64,000 nucleotides of DNA, taken from contig JABRVW010000042.1 of NCBI GenBank assembly GCA_039961715.1, forward strand, positions 1 through 64,000, in the 5' to 3' direction. A program made the position numbers and the translations under genes. Below, in pieces: positions 43,261-52,712 of this stretch (positions within the stretch are counted from its first letter, which is position 1; every line of letters begins with the position of its first letter). Below the pieces are notes generated by a model that had not been told where the DNA came from, did no database searches, and worked only from the letters and a program-made list of their open reading frames with translations. This DNA is from JACQPU01 sp039961715 (GTDB lineage Bacteria; Bacteroidota; Ignavibacteria; UBA10030).

Positions 43261-44001
43261 CTACTTGTTCCTCCAGTATGCACGCTCCGCAGACCGTTCT
43301 TCGCTGGTCAGGGGCGCCTTGGGCGGAACCTTCAGCACCCATCCGGGCTCAATGATATCCGCGTTCTTGATGAGATTGCGGTTGGCCTGGTAAATCTTTG
43401 GCCACAGGAAGGCGTTATCGTAGATTCTCTTCTTCTTCGCAATATTCCACAGGCAGTCGCGGTCTTTCGCCCATGTGCCGACGGTGTACGTCATCATGCC
43501 CATGCCGGACTCGGCATACTGCTTCAGCGTCGCCTTCAGGGCATCCAGACGTTTCTGCTGGTCGGCCAGACGGTCATAGTACCTCGGAATGGCGGACAGC
43601 TTGTTCTTCTTTGCGTCTGTGATCCATTTCTGGACCTCATCGACCTCCGCACGGCGGTTCCAGAGGTCCTCATTCGAAAGCCTGGACAACTCATTGAGTT
43701 TGTCGTCGATTTTCTGGAGGGTCGCCTCGAAAGCGGAAACATCGGCGGCGCTCGCGCCAGTCATGGCGATGAGTTCTTCTTCACACTTCCTGAGGGCAGC
43801 AATCTTCTCAGCTTCCTGATTCTTCAGGTTCTCGACCTCACCTCTCAGCGCTGTCAGTTTCCCCTGCAGATCGTTCCGCTTCGCCGTCCATTCGTTCATC
43901 TGCTTCTGCCACTCTTCTTTCCCCACTTCCTGTGCGTACACTCCGGCGCTCAACAGCATGGCCAGGAGCGACACGAATCCGATTTTCACGATGGTCTTCA
44001 T
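43261..44001 (-). CDS. Secreted coiled-coil protein with C-terminal LysM domain
   Basis: 246 aa with a signal peptide (FVSLLAMLLSAGVYAQ). Residues ~25-160 form coiled-coil heptads (KRNDLQGKLTALRGEVENLKNQ, LDALKATLKQY). The C-terminal ~50 (MTYTVGTWAKDRDCLWNIAKKKRIY through IEPGWVLKVPP) is a LysM fold for peptidoglycan binding. Probably a periplasmic wall-associated protein. It follows a small coiled-coil lipoprotein gene by 26 nt; together they look like an envelope-tethering pair. A terminator follows. Confidence 0.88.
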   Translation of the reverse strand: MKTIVKIGFVSLLAMLLSAGVYAQEVGKEEWQKQMNEWTAKRNDLQGKLTALRGEVENLKNQEAEKIAALRKCEEELIAMTGASAADVSAFEATLQKIDDKLNELSRLSNEDLWNRRAEVDEVQKWITDAKKNKLSAIPRYYDRLADQQKRLDALKATLKQYAESGMGMMTYTVGTWAKDRDCLWNIAKKKRIYDNAFLWPKIYQANRNLIKNADIIEPGWVLKVPPKAPLTSEERSAERAYWRNK

Positions 44002-44027
44002 TGTCCTTGTTTCTCCTGTGCTGTTGA

Positions 44028-44288
44028 TTACATGCCTTTCAAACGCTGTTCGACGACTTTTTTGTCGTCCTCACATTTCTTGAGCTGCGCATCCTTGTCT
44101 GCGATCGACGTCTGGAGACGCGCCTTTTCAGATTCGAGATTCTGGACCTCCTTCTCCATCGAGGCAACCTCGGCCTTCAGCTCTTCCAGCTGGCGCAATT
44201 CTTCCTCTGTGGCGTTGCTGCTGCATCCCGCCAGCAGAAGACCGGTCATGCACACAGCCCCGATCATCAGCGTCATCGACTTCTTCAT
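44028..44288 (-). CDS. Small coiled-coil lipoprotein
   Basis: 86 aa from the ATG at 44288, preceded by GAGGAGAA. The lipobox is MTGLLLAGCSS (Cys ~22). The rest is one uninterrupted coiled coil (LEELKAEVASMEKEVQNLES, KARLQTSIADKDAQLKK). Size and layout recall Lpp/OprI-type lipoproteins that join outer membrane and wall, although there is no terminal Lys tail for covalent linkage (it ends QRLKGM). Co-directional with the LysM protein. Confidence 0.85.
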   Translation of the reverse strand: MKKSMTLMIGAVCMTGLLLAGCSSNATEEELRQLEELKAEVASMEKEVQNLESEKARLQTSIADKDAQLKKCEDDKKVVEQRLKGM

Positions 44289-44415
44289 TGGTGAATTCTC
44301 CTCGAAATGAAAGATTATTCTGCCTGTTTGCGAGGAACGGAAATGCTCATCCATGATACAAATTTGAGAAACGAATGTCAAGAATATCCACAACGCTGTT
44401 GACGCCCGTCAATCC

Positions 44416-45102
44416 TCACATCTGGCCGCGTTCTGCAAGGCTAACGTAGCGTCCATCCGCAAGAATGATATGATCATGCACGGGGATTCCAAGGATCCTG
44501 CCTGCCTCCACAAGCTGACGTGTCACCGCAAGGTCTTCCTGGCTCGGTTCCGGATTCCCGCTGGGGTGGTTGTGCAGAAAAATGATGCTGGCGGCATGGA
44601 GTTTGATCGCCTCAGCAAAGCACTCTCGCGGGTGAACAAGCGAGGAGTTCAGGGTGCCGCTCGTTATACGCAATTCACGAATGGGCTGGTTCGCCGTTGA
44701 AAGGAGAATCGCCCAGAATTCTTCGTGCCTCAAGTCCCTCAGCAGAGGTCCGTACCGTGCGACCACATCCGCCGGTGCGCGGAACACCGGCGCCTCGGAG
44801 CCCCCGGATGCCTCGAGCCGGCGTGCAAGCTCGAACGCCGCCACGATTGTTGCCGCATGCACCGTCCCGAATCCGCACGAGCGGAGATCGGATGCGGTCA
44901 TGCGCGCCAGTTCCCGGAGGGCACGCACTCCGGTCAGAAGTTGTCTCGCCCGGTCAAGCGCGGTCACTCCGCGTGCGCCGGTCCGCAGAAGGATTGCCAG
45001 GAGCTCGGCGTCGCTCAGGGCGCTCGCCCCCAGACGAACAAGCTTTTCCCTTGGCCGGTCCCCTTCCGGCCAGTGCTTGATGCTTCGATTCCCCCGTTCC
45101 AT
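44416..45102 (-). CDS. radC: RadC-type JAB domain protein
   Basis: 228 aa from the ATG at 45102, preceded by GGGGGGAG; the frame is open further into the upstream gene. N-terminal helix-hairpin-helix part: RPREKLVRLGASALSDAELLAILLRTG. The C-terminal JAMM/MPN domain has FLHNHPSGNPEPSQED, the HxH-x7-SxxD zinc site. The name DNA repair protein RadC is historical; activity is unproven, though JAMM residues are intact. It starts 7 nt after the TPR/binding-protein gene. Confidence 0.94.
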   Translation of the reverse strand: MERGNRSIKHWPEGDRPREKLVRLGASALSDAELLAILLRTGARGVTALDRARQLLTGVRALRELARMTASDLRSCGFGTVHAATIVAAFELARRLEASGGSEAPVFRAPADVVARYGPLLRDLRHEEFWAILLSTANQPIRELRITSGTLNSSLVHPRECFAEAIKLHAASIIFLHNHPSGNPEPSQEDLAVTRQLVEAGRILGIPVHDHIILADGRYVSLAERGQM

Positions 45103-45109
45103 CTCCCCC

Positions 45110-47137
45110 CTATCGTATTGTGTGTTGTCCGGTCTCTTCCTTCTCGACTTCCATTTCGAGAAGATCCGCCTCGCCGATCTTTCTGATGACGCGGTTTTCA
45201 AACCGAAAGATCGTCAAAAACGAATTGACGCGCCGTTCATCGATAGAAAACGATGTATGCCACCCCTTGAGCCTCCGCACCCCCGTCAGCGACGCGGCAA
45301 TGTCATTCCTCGTTGCCGAACCCCGGGCAATCAAGTCGAGCAACAATTTCATGGCATCGTAGCCAAAGAGGGCGTTTATCGTCGGCGGCCTTCCGAACTC
45401 CTTCTGAAATCGGGCCACAAAAACCCGGTATCCCGGATCACTCTGATCGATGTGCGTGTCGTTGGAATACACGACGCCGTCGGCGTACTCACGATTCATG
45501 TCCAGACTCGCCAGGTCATGCCATTCGCCCGTGCCCAGCAACTGGGTCTGAAAATTGAAATAGCGGATCTGTGATGTGACCACACCGATTTCATCGGCGC
45601 TGGCAACGGGCAGGAACATCGCATCGATGTTCTTCACCGCGAGCCCCAGGCTGTCATACTTGATCACGGCCCGCTCCGTGGGGATTCTGAGCGAATCGGC
45701 GAGCAGGCGTCCGTCGGTACCCAGGAGCTCCTCAACCGGGATTTTCGCTCCCCACTCAACGAGCGAATCGAGAACCTCGGCTGAGACGCCGAGCATGAGC
45801 AAGTTCTTGATGTCCTCGTAACGCAGGGTTCCGCCGAAGTTGATGACCAACGGCTCCGATTTGTCGAGTGCGCGGCGACGCATCGTGGATAGCTGCATCC
45901 GAAGGTCCGTTGCCCCGCGTTGATACCACTGCTGATCGATCACCTCCCCGCCAAGGCGCGCCACCTCATCCACGAATGCGTCAGCGATGGACTTCGGAAT
46001 CTGTTCGACCGGCGACAGGACCGCAAAGGTGCGGGCACCGAGATCGAAGGCGTACCGGGCCATGACGCGGCCGCGGGCGTCCAGATCGGGATTCAACTGG
46101 AACACGTACGGCCCGATGGACGCAATGCCGTTGGCCGTGGCCGTCGGCGTGAGCATCGGCACGCCGCGTGCATTGGCGATCCCCGCCGCGGCAAATGCCT
46201 CGTTACTGAAGGCCGGTCCGACAATCGCCATGACGCCCTCATCGGAACAGAGCTCCGTCACAACGCGCGCCGCAGCGCCCGGGTCGCGCTCGGAATCGCG
46301 GACCTCCAGACTGACCTTCGGAAGCATCGCGGCATTATATTCCTCCACGGCCAGCTTGATGCCGTCATACATCTCAACCCCAAGATCCCTCTGCCCGGGC
46401 TGGCTCATCTTCAGCATCAGGGGAAGCACAACGCCAATCTTGATGACTCCACTCCCCTCAACTCTCCGCAGCATTTCGATCGCCCTATCCACATACGCAA
46501 CATGTACAGGCAGGTCAACGAACGGCACAAGCAAGTCCCTCGCCGCCTTCACATCCCCCGTTCTCAGCAGTCGTTCCGCAAGCCGTATGGACAGAAGAAT
46601 GTCAACCGGCCGGCGCGGGGCACTGTTGAGCAAAAGTTGCAGGTCGCCAACGCTGAGGTATTGCTCCGCCAATCCGTCCAGAAGCCTTTCAGCGCGCGAA
46701 CGCAAGAGCGCGTCACTGCTCGAGCGATGCGCCGTGACCAACTCCTCCGCCGCATCGTCATACCGCATCATGCGGAAGAAATCCAGCCCGAGGGTGTAAT
46801 GGGCATCGGGAATGTATGACGATTCGGGGTAAAGGTCGATGAAGTTCTTGAGGATGCGGACCGATTCGCGGAAATTGCCCAGCCTGTAAGTGGCCTTCCC
46901 CGCCATGATGTAGGCCCCCGTCGTTCGGTGGTGAAATGGGAACTCGCGGATACAGCGCAGAAAGGCCGCGGCTGCGCTGTCAAAACGCTCCGCCTGGAAA
47001 TGCCGCATGGCCTGCACGAACACGCGCTCCACGTCCGGCCGGAAGATCAGGCTGTCGATGGTCTGACCGTGCGCGTTCCCCGGGAGAGCAAGCGCGGCAG
47101 CACCGATCAGCGCAAAGACCCGGAATATGCTCCTCAT
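45110..47137 (-). CDS. TPR plus type-I periplasmic binding protein fusion (LpoA-like architecture)
   Basis: 675 aa with a signal peptide (FALIGAAALALPGNAHG). Residues ~35-225 are TPR-like helical repeats (AMRHFQAERFDSAAAAFLRCI, YRLGNFRESVRILKNFIDLYP). From ~235 onward is a two-lobed ABC-type ligand-binding fold of the branched-amino-acid class (KIGVVLPLMLKMSQPGQRDLGVEMYDGI, LCSDEGVMAIVGPAFSNEA, PTINALFGYDAMKLLLDLI). The same order, TPR then PBP-I, occurs in LpoA, the outer-membrane activator of PBP1A. No lipobox is seen here, so it would be soluble. No ABC importer genes adjoin it. Confidence 0.85.
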   Translation of the reverse strand: MRSIFRVFALIGAAALALPGNAHGQTIDSLIFRPDVERVFVQAMRHFQAERFDSAAAAFLRCIREFPFHHRTTGAYIMAGKATYRLGNFRESVRILKNFIDLYPESSYIPDAHYTLGLDFFRMMRYDDAAEELVTAHRSSSDALLRSRAERLLDGLAEQYLSVGDLQLLLNSAPRRPVDILLSIRLAERLLRTGDVKAARDLLVPFVDLPVHVAYVDRAIEMLRRVEGSGVIKIGVVLPLMLKMSQPGQRDLGVEMYDGIKLAVEEYNAAMLPKVSLEVRDSERDPGAAARVVTELCSDEGVMAIVGPAFSNEAFAAAGIANARGVPMLTPTATANGIASIGPYVFQLNPDLDARGRVMARYAFDLGARTFAVLSPVEQIPKSIADAFVDEVARLGGEVIDQQWYQRGATDLRMQLSTMRRRALDKSEPLVINFGGTLRYEDIKNLLMLGVSAEVLDSLVEWGAKIPVEELLGTDGRLLADSLRIPTERAVIKYDSLGLAVKNIDAMFLPVASADEIGVVTSQIRYFNFQTQLLGTGEWHDLASLDMNREYADGVVYSNDTHIDQSDPGYRVFVARFQKEFGRPPTINALFGYDAMKLLLDLIARGSATRNDIAASLTGVRRLKGWHTSFSIDERRVNSFLTIFRFENRVIRKIGEADLLEMEVEKEETGQHTIR

Positions 47138-47149
47138 GGATTCCGCACC

Positions 47150-48049
47150 CTACCGCCCGATCCTGCGCACAAGCTGTTCCTTCCCTTCAAGGGCTTTCCG
47201 GTTGCTGGGCTCGAGCGCCAGCGCACGTTCAAAGCATTCGAACGCAGTATCCATGTCGCCCCGGTGCATGTACAGAAGTCCCACATTCGCGATTGCATCC
47301 GTCAGGTGCGGATTGAGATCCAGGGCTTTGCGCAGGTACTGTTCGGCTTCGTCATATCGTTCAAGCGACAACAACGCCTCCCCGCACATATGCCATCCAT
47401 TCGGCTCGTTGGGATCCATCTCAATAGCTGAGACGAATTCCTCATAGGCCTGGTTCCATTCACGTACCTGTGCAAACGCCAACCCCAGCAGATAATGCCC
47501 GATCCAGCTGTACGGATCGAGGGCGACCGCCCTCCGCAGGACGGTGATCGACTCGGTGACCGCCCCCCGGCGCAGGAGAAGCTCTCCCAGGGATTCATGG
47601 ATCTTGGGAAAATGAGGATCGATCCGCTTGACCTTGCGGAAATGCGTTTCCGCCAGGCGGAGGTTGCCTTTGGAGAAGTAGCAGATGGCAATGTTGAAAT
47701 GCAGGTGGGAACGAAGCCGGCGTGAAAGGTCCTTCTCGCGGAACAGCAATTTCTTGTAAGAGACCAGCGCGCGGTCGAACGCGGCGGTCTTCTGATGCAG
47801 GTTCCCCAGGAGATACAGAATCTTGTTCGGATCCCTTGTGGATGCAGAGGCTTGTTGAAGGACCCTCTCCGCCGCGTCATACTGGTTAAGCTCGGAGTAC
47901 ACATGGGACAGTTCCACCCACGCGGCCTCCATGGACGGCGCCAGGGTCGTCAGCCTGTTGTAGATCTGAGCGGCATGGAGGTACTTTCGCTCATCCACAA
48001 ACGAGCGCGCCTGCTCCAACATCTGCGACAGCGTGATTTCATCGACCAT
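47150..48049 (-). CDS. Tetratricopeptide repeat protein
   Basis: 299 aa from the ATG at 48049. At least seven TPR units run through the chain (e.g. AAWVELSHVYSELNQYDAAERVL, HYLLGLAFAQVREWNQAYEEF, AIANVGLLYMHRGDMDTAFECFERAL). There is no signal peptide or membrane segment, so it is a cytoplasmic scaffold. It starts the run TPR - TPR/PBP - radC. Partner unknown. Confidence 0.88.
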   Translation of the reverse strand: MVDEITLSQMLEQARSFVDERKYLHAAQIYNRLTTLAPSMEAAWVELSHVYSELNQYDAAERVLQQASASTRDPNKILYLLGNLHQKTAAFDRALVSYKKLLFREKDLSRRLRSHLHFNIAICYFSKGNLRLAETHFRKVKRIDPHFPKIHESLGELLLRRGAVTESITVLRRAVALDPYSWIGHYLLGLAFAQVREWNQAYEEFVSAIEMDPNEPNGWHMCGEALLSLERYDEAEQYLRKALDLNPHLTDAIANVGLLYMHRGDMDTAFECFERALALEPSNRKALEGKEQLVRRIGR

Positions 48050-48087
48050 ACGGCAAGAAGATAGCAACTCGGGGAGTGAATAGCAAT

Positions 48088-49791
48088 TCAGAAATCCCTC
48101 TTGAGCGACCGGAATCCGATGATGTATCCGAACGCAACAAGGAGGAGGGAGATGGCCCCAAAGACGATCGCGGGCGGAATCATGCGCTCAGGAGGAAACA
48201 CGCCTCGGTAGAAGATTGCATCAAAGTGCCCGCTGACCGGAATGGCGATGATCGCGACCAGGAGGACGAGGTACATGAGCGTCATGAGAAACGTCAGCGT
48301 CGCCCCCTGGGACGAGGCGATGCGAATGGGATTCTTCTCCTGAAAGTTGCCAAAATATCCTCCGAGCCCCATGTTGAGGGCAGTCATTGTGAGCGAGACC
48401 ACAAATGCGCTGTACAAACCGAACCACAGCAAAATCCTGTTTGTGGGCGTGAGCCGGACAAACGGAGCGTTGGAGAAGTACGCCACCACGAGCGCCAGCA
48501 CCGAAACGAGAAGAAACCCGATCAGAAACTTCACGGCGTAGTACGTACGCATCTTCACCGGCATGCTCCGCAGAGCCCAGAACGAGTTGCCCTCGAGGCT
48601 GATGAGCGGAAAAACAAACCGCAATGCCAGGGAAGCGGAGAGGAATCCTCCGAAGGCATAGAGCACGAGGTACGTCAGCGCCGGAAGCTCGGCAACGCGA
48701 AGAATGAAGTTCAGGCCTCGAATACTGCTCACGAACACCGTAATCAACACGATCATCACCGCCAGATGGATCCACTGGCTGGGTTCCCGAAAGAAAGCGA
48801 AATACTCCTTCTTGAGGATCGACTCTGCCTGAGCAGGAAGGATGGATTTCTTCCGGAAATCGAATACCGTCAGGCTCTTACCCGTCCGCGGAACGTTTGA
48901 CGACGCCTGGAATTCGAACGTAATCAACCAACTCCTATAATAGAACCGATGGGCAATAAGCAATGCGGTCACGAACATTCCCGCGGCGACGAACAGGAGC
49001 AACAGGCCCATCGGGAGACCGCGTTCGACTTCTCCGCGCGAGAGGAAGAACAGGAACTCTGCCAGCCAGTGATTGGGCAGAAATTTTGCAAAAAACGGGT
49101 CGAGCTGGGCGAGATTGATGTCCACGTTCGGATAGTACCGCGCCGCGTTCTCAATGAGTTGAACCGGATTCGAAAACTTGAAGAAGACATACACCATCAT
49201 CAAATACAACGAGCTCAGAAGGGCCACGACACGACGGAATCCTATTTTCCCCGCGATCTTCATCAGGCCCATGAGGATCAGAACGGCGATACAGGCGGAC
49301 AACAGCATGAACGGAACGAGGAGAAAGACCATGATCCCCAGCATGGCGTACCATGGATAGCCCAGATAAGAGCCATAGCCGAGGAGGACCATGAAAGCCA
49401 CCAGAAACAGGGTCGTAGAGCTGTAGAGAAAATTGTCAAGGAACTTCAGGGTGAAGATCGTGTGATAAGGAACAGGTTTGGTGAGGAGAGAAGCAACCTC
49501 CGGCGAACGGTAGAGCGTGGCGTACGAAACGATGATATTGCCAAGATTCACCGACACAAAGAATACGAAAAGCATCATCGAAATGAACCGGTGAAAGAGG
49601 AACAGTCCGATCCTGGTCTCTTCGAGCACGTACCGCGTGATCCCATTGGAGAGGAAGTATGCCCCCGCGGCGAATCCTCCGAACACGAGGAGGGATCCCA
49701 CGCCGCGCACCACCGAGACTGTGCGAAGGTCGAATGTCGTCTTGAAGAACGAGATGACCTTATAACGGAGGATGTGGAGAAACAGCGCCAT
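48088..49791 (-). CDS. ABC exporter membrane subunit
   Basis: 567 aa with about 12 hydrophobic segments in two groups. The first ends near SYATLYRSPEVASLLTKPVPY, a sequence typical of the 'putative ABC exporter' permeases that resemble the ABC-2 class. A long cytoplasmic loop lies between (EFQASSNVPRTGKSLTVFDF). The downstream half includes LISLEGNSFWALRSMPVKM. The ATPase gene ends 1 nt before this gene begins, so the two form one exporter. Cargo is unknown. Confidence 0.88.
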   Translation of the reverse strand: MALFLHILRYKVISFFKTTFDLRTVSVVRGVGSLLVFGGFAAGAYFLSNGITRYVLEETRIGLFLFHRFISMMLFVFFVSVNLGNIIVSYATLYRSPEVASLLTKPVPYHTIFTLKFLDNFLYSSTTLFLVAFMVLLGYGSYLGYPWYAMLGIMVFLLVPFMLLSACIAVLILMGLMKIAGKIGFRRVVALLSSLYLMMVYVFFKFSNPVQLIENAARYYPNVDINLAQLDPFFAKFLPNHWLAEFLFFLSRGEVERGLPMGLLLLFVAAGMFVTALLIAHRFYYRSWLITFEFQASSNVPRTGKSLTVFDFRKKSILPAQAESILKKEYFAFFREPSQWIHLAVMIVLITVFVSSIRGLNFILRVAELPALTYLVLYAFGGFLSASLALRFVFPLISLEGNSFWALRSMPVKMRTYYAVKFLIGFLLVSVLALVVAYFSNAPFVRLTPTNRILLWFGLYSAFVVSLTMTALNMGLGGYFGNFQEKNPIRIASSQGATLTFLMTLMYLVLLVAIIAIPVSGHFDAIFYRGVFPPERMIPPAIVFGAISLLLVAFGYIIGFRSLKRDF

Positions 49792-49792
49792 G

Positions 49793-50512
49793 CTACTTTG
49801 TGAGCTCGAGGAAGACAGACTCGAACTTGCCGTCGTACTGCTGTTTGTAGGCCTGAAGCTTATCCAGCGTGTCTGCGAAAATCAGCCGCCCGTTCTTGAT
49901 GATGCCAATCCGGTCGCACAGCTCCTCGGCAATCTGCAGGCTGTGCGTGGACATGAACACGGCCATTCCTTCGCGGGACTTCCGCTTCAACGTGTCTTTC
50001 ACAATGCGGGCACTGCGGGGATCCAGACCCACCATCGGCTCGTCGATGACGATGGCTTTGGGATCGTGGAGGAGCCCGGCGACAATCGTGATCCTCTGCC
50101 GCATGCCCTGCGAGTAATCTTCCGTTCTTTTATCCACCCACTCCCCGATCTCAAAATGCTCAATGAGTCGATCGATCTCCTCGCCCAGCCTGTCCTTTTC
50201 CATTCTGTACAATCCACCAACAAAATAGAGAAACTCCCGGCCGGTGAGCTTGTCGTACAGGAAGGGCTGATCCGGAATGTAGGCCAGGGCCTTCTTTGCC
50301 TCCAGCGGTTCTTTCACCGTATCATGCCCACCGAGGAGAATCCTTCCGCTCGTCGGCGTGAACAATCCTGCAATCATCTTGATCGTCGTGGTCTTTCCCG
50401 CGCCGTTCGGGCCAAGAAATCCAAAAAACTCTCCGCGTTCAATCGTGAGGGACAGGTTGTCCACGGCAACAAACGAACCGAATTTCTTGGTCACGTTTTC
50501 GATGCGAATCAC
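49793..50512 (-). CDS. ABC exporter ATP-binding subunit
   Basis: 239 aa from a GTG at 50512 (VIRIENVTKKFGSF), with GGAGAGAG upstream; the longer ATG-initiated frame overlaps guaA and adds Ser/Pro-rich residues unlike ABC ATPases. Walker A FLGPNGAGKTTTIKM, Q-loop YIPDQPFLYDKLTG, signature DYSQGMRQRI, Walker B AIVIDEPMVGLDP and switch His in FMSTHSL are all intact. It drives the adjacent permease. It is 68 nt downstream of guaA. Confidence 0.95.
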   Translation of the reverse strand: MIRIENVTKKFGSFVAVDNLSLTIERGEFFGFLGPNGAGKTTTIKMIAGLFTPTSGRILLGGHDTVKEPLEAKKALAYIPDQPFLYDKLTGREFLYFVGGLYRMEKDRLGEEIDRLIEHFEIGEWVDKRTEDYSQGMRQRITIVAGLLHDPKAIVIDEPMVGLDPRSARIVKDTLKRKSREGMAVFMSTHSLQIAEELCDRIGIIKNGRLIFADTLDKLQAYKQQYDGKFESVFLELTK

Positions 50513-50579
50513 AAACGCTCTCTCCGATCCCTGAATGAGATCCACATTGTGTCCCGGGTCTTTCCTTTTGAACTGCTTT

Positions 50580-52148
50580 CTATTCCCACTCGATCGTCGC
50601 AGGGGGCTTGGAGCTGATGTCGTACACAACCCTGTTGATCCCCCGAAGCTCGTTGATGATGCGGTTTGAGATCGCGGCGAGTACATCCGGAGGTATGCGG
50701 GCCCAGTCCGCCGTCATGCCATCGACGCTCGTTACCGCCCGCAGTGCAAGAACGGATTCGTACGTGCGTCCGTCGCCCATGACGCCGACTGACCGCACGG
50801 GCAGAAGGACTGCAAAGGCCTGCCAGATCTCGTCGTACAAGCCGGCCTTTCGGACCTCGTCGAGAAAAATCTCATCGGCTTCGCGCAGGAGGTCGAGCTT
50901 CTCCTTCGTGATCTCTCCCAGAATGCGCACGGCGAGCCCGGGCCCCGGAAACGGATGCCGGCCGACAAGTTCCGCGGAAAGTCCAAGGCGGCGGCCCACT
51001 TCCCGGACCTCGTCCTTGAACAATTCACGAAACGGCTCGAGCAACCTGAAGTTCATCCGCTCCGGCAACCCCCCGACATTATGATGGGTCTTGATCGTCA
51101 CCGAAGGACCTTTGAACGAAACGGACTCGATCACGTCCGGATACAGGGTTCCCTGGGCCAGGAATTCGAATCTCGACTGGTGCTTTGCCCGGGCCTCCGA
51201 TTCCAGAGACTTCGCTTCCTTTTCAAAAATATCGATAAAGGCCTTCCCAATGATCTTTCGTTTTTGCTCAGGATCCGTCACACCCCTGAGCCGGGCCAGA
51301 AACTCTTCGCTTGCGTCAATGAGCGTCAGCGGAATGTGAAACTGGCTGCGAAAGGCATCCACAACAGCCTCGCTCTCCCCCTTCCGCATGAGGCCGGTGT
51401 TGATGTGGATGCAATGGAGGCGCTCGCCGATTGCCTTGTGAATCAGCACCGCCGCAACTGATGAGTCCACTCCTCCGCTCAGCGCGCAGAGAACCCTGGA
51501 CGATCCCACCGTCGCTCTAATCTCATCAAGCGCCCGATCAACAAAGGCTTCAGGCGTCCAGTTTCCTTGTGCCCCGCAAACGCCCAGGACGAAATTCTTC
51601 AGGATCTTCTTCCCATCGGGCGTGTGGACCACTTCGGGGTGGAACTGCACGCCGAAGATCTTTTTGGCGGGATTTCTGATTGCGCAGATGGGGGCGTTGG
51701 TGCTGTGTGCAATCGGTTCAAAGCCGGGGGGAATTTTGCTCAGCGCGTCGCCGTGGCTCATCCAGACCGTCGTCGAGCCGTCGAGGCCCGCAAACAGATC
51801 GTCCCTGTTGTCGATGACCAGGCTGGCCTTGCCGAATTCGCGGCGGGCCGAGGGGTCAACCTTGCCGCCGAGGTGATGGGCAATCACTTGGAGGCCGTAG
51901 CAGATTCCAAGCACGGGAATGCCAAGATCGAAAATCCCGGGATCGGGCTGGGGGGAGTCCTTTTCAAAGACGCTCGAAGGACCTCCGGAGAGAATGATGC
52001 CAAGCGGAGAGCGGGAACGGATGGTATCAAGAGGATAATTGAACGGCTGGATCTCAGAGAACACGCCCAACTCGCGTATGCGACGGGCGATAAGCTGGGT
52101 GTATTGGCCGCCGAAGTCGAGCACGAGCACAAATTCAGTGGATTTCAT
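50580..52148 (-). CDS. guaA: GMP synthase (glutamine-hydrolysing)
   Basis: 522 aa, standard two-domain GuaA. Class I amidotransferase: VLDFGGQYTQLIARRIRE, ILSGGPSSVF and the nucleophile Cys in VLGICYGLQ, with His/Glu in GVQFHPEVVHT. The ATP pyrophosphatase P-loop is LCALSGGVDSSVAA; the dimerisation domain ends in PPATIEWE. It aminates XMP to GMP in purine synthesis. No purine riboswitch is visible upstream. Isolated from other pur genes in this window. Confidence 0.98.
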   Translation of the reverse strand: MKSTEFVLVLDFGGQYTQLIARRIRELGVFSEIQPFNYPLDTIRSRSPLGIILSGGPSSVFEKDSPQPDPGIFDLGIPVLGICYGLQVIAHHLGGKVDPSARREFGKASLVIDNRDDLFAGLDGSTTVWMSHGDALSKIPPGFEPIAHSTNAPICAIRNPAKKIFGVQFHPEVVHTPDGKKILKNFVLGVCGAQGNWTPEAFVDRALDEIRATVGSSRVLCALSGGVDSSVAAVLIHKAIGERLHCIHINTGLMRKGESEAVVDAFRSQFHIPLTLIDASEEFLARLRGVTDPEQKRKIIGKAFIDIFEKEAKSLESEARAKHQSRFEFLAQGTLYPDVIESVSFKGPSVTIKTHHNVGGLPERMNFRLLEPFRELFKDEVREVGRRLGLSAELVGRHPFPGPGLAVRILGEITKEKLDLLREADEIFLDEVRKAGLYDEIWQAFAVLLPVRSVGVMGDGRTYESVLALRAVTSVDGMTADWARIPPDVLAAISNRIINELRGINRVVYDISSKPPATIEWE

Positions 52149-52224
52149 GCGTCCAATATAGAAAAAACTGCCGCGGTTTCCAAAGATGGGGGGACTTCAA
52201 ACAAGCAGGCTTGCGACGGGAGGA

Positions 52225-52416
52225 TCAGTTCTTTTTCTGTTCCTGCATCAAGGATCGCGCTTCCAGCATGACTTCCTCGACGAACCTTCGGCGCTCATTC
52301 TCGTTGCGAATGTTGAGGAGATAAGCGCGTTGTTCGCGAAGGTATTTCTGCACGGCTTCTGTCGCGCGAGACTGGACTTCGCGGGAAAGCCAATCGAATG
52401 TTTCAAGTGCGGACAT
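52225..52416 (-). CDS. Small hypothetical helical protein
   Basis: 63 aa, rich in Glu, Arg and Gln, predicted to be all helix (FDWLSREVQSRATEAVQKYL, FVEEVMLEARSLMQEQKKN). No family recognised and no clear ribosome site. Its position upstream of guaA in the same direction and the protein-like composition support it, but it could be chance. Confidence 0.45.
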   Translation of the reverse strand: MSALETFDWLSREVQSRATEAVQKYLREQRAYLLNIRNENERRRFVEEVMLEARSLMQEQKKN

Positions 52417-52650
52417 GATTCAAGGACCCGTATCGTTGAGCAGAAAAATCGAGGTTTTTTATCGTCGAATCAAGTGAAGGGAGAAGCGTGCCATGCATTC
52501 ATGGCCTGGGGGGAGAGACTTTCTCCGAACCAGAGTGCAACGTCCCCCCCTTTTTTGGAATTGTCTTCCCAAAAAAACGCAGTGGAGAGTCGAGAAGACA
52601 CCGGAGAGGACAGGGGCCTGGAAAGTGCCGTTTTTGTGCGGTTTTGGACA

Positions 52651-52665
52651 TGGCACAGCGATTGC
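52651..52665 (+). promoter_or_regulatory. Sigma54-type promoter of the DUF6600 gene
   Basis: TGGCAC, 5 nt, TTGC on the plus strand is an exact match to the -24/-12 consensus of RpoN promoters. It predicts a transcript start near 52677, 36 nt before the DUF6600 ATG. The rest of the 296-nt gap (52417-52712) shows no ORF of note; enhancer sites cannot be judged by eye. Confidence 0.7.
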
Positions 52666-52712
52666 AGCCGGTACCAGCAACAAGGCGCATATTTTTTGAT
52701 GAGAGGTTCGCC

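Noticed and set aside
43112..43342. Longer PhoH N-terminus
   Set aside because: This stretch contains the LysM gene's terminator hairpin and overlaps that gene; residues are not PhoH-like.
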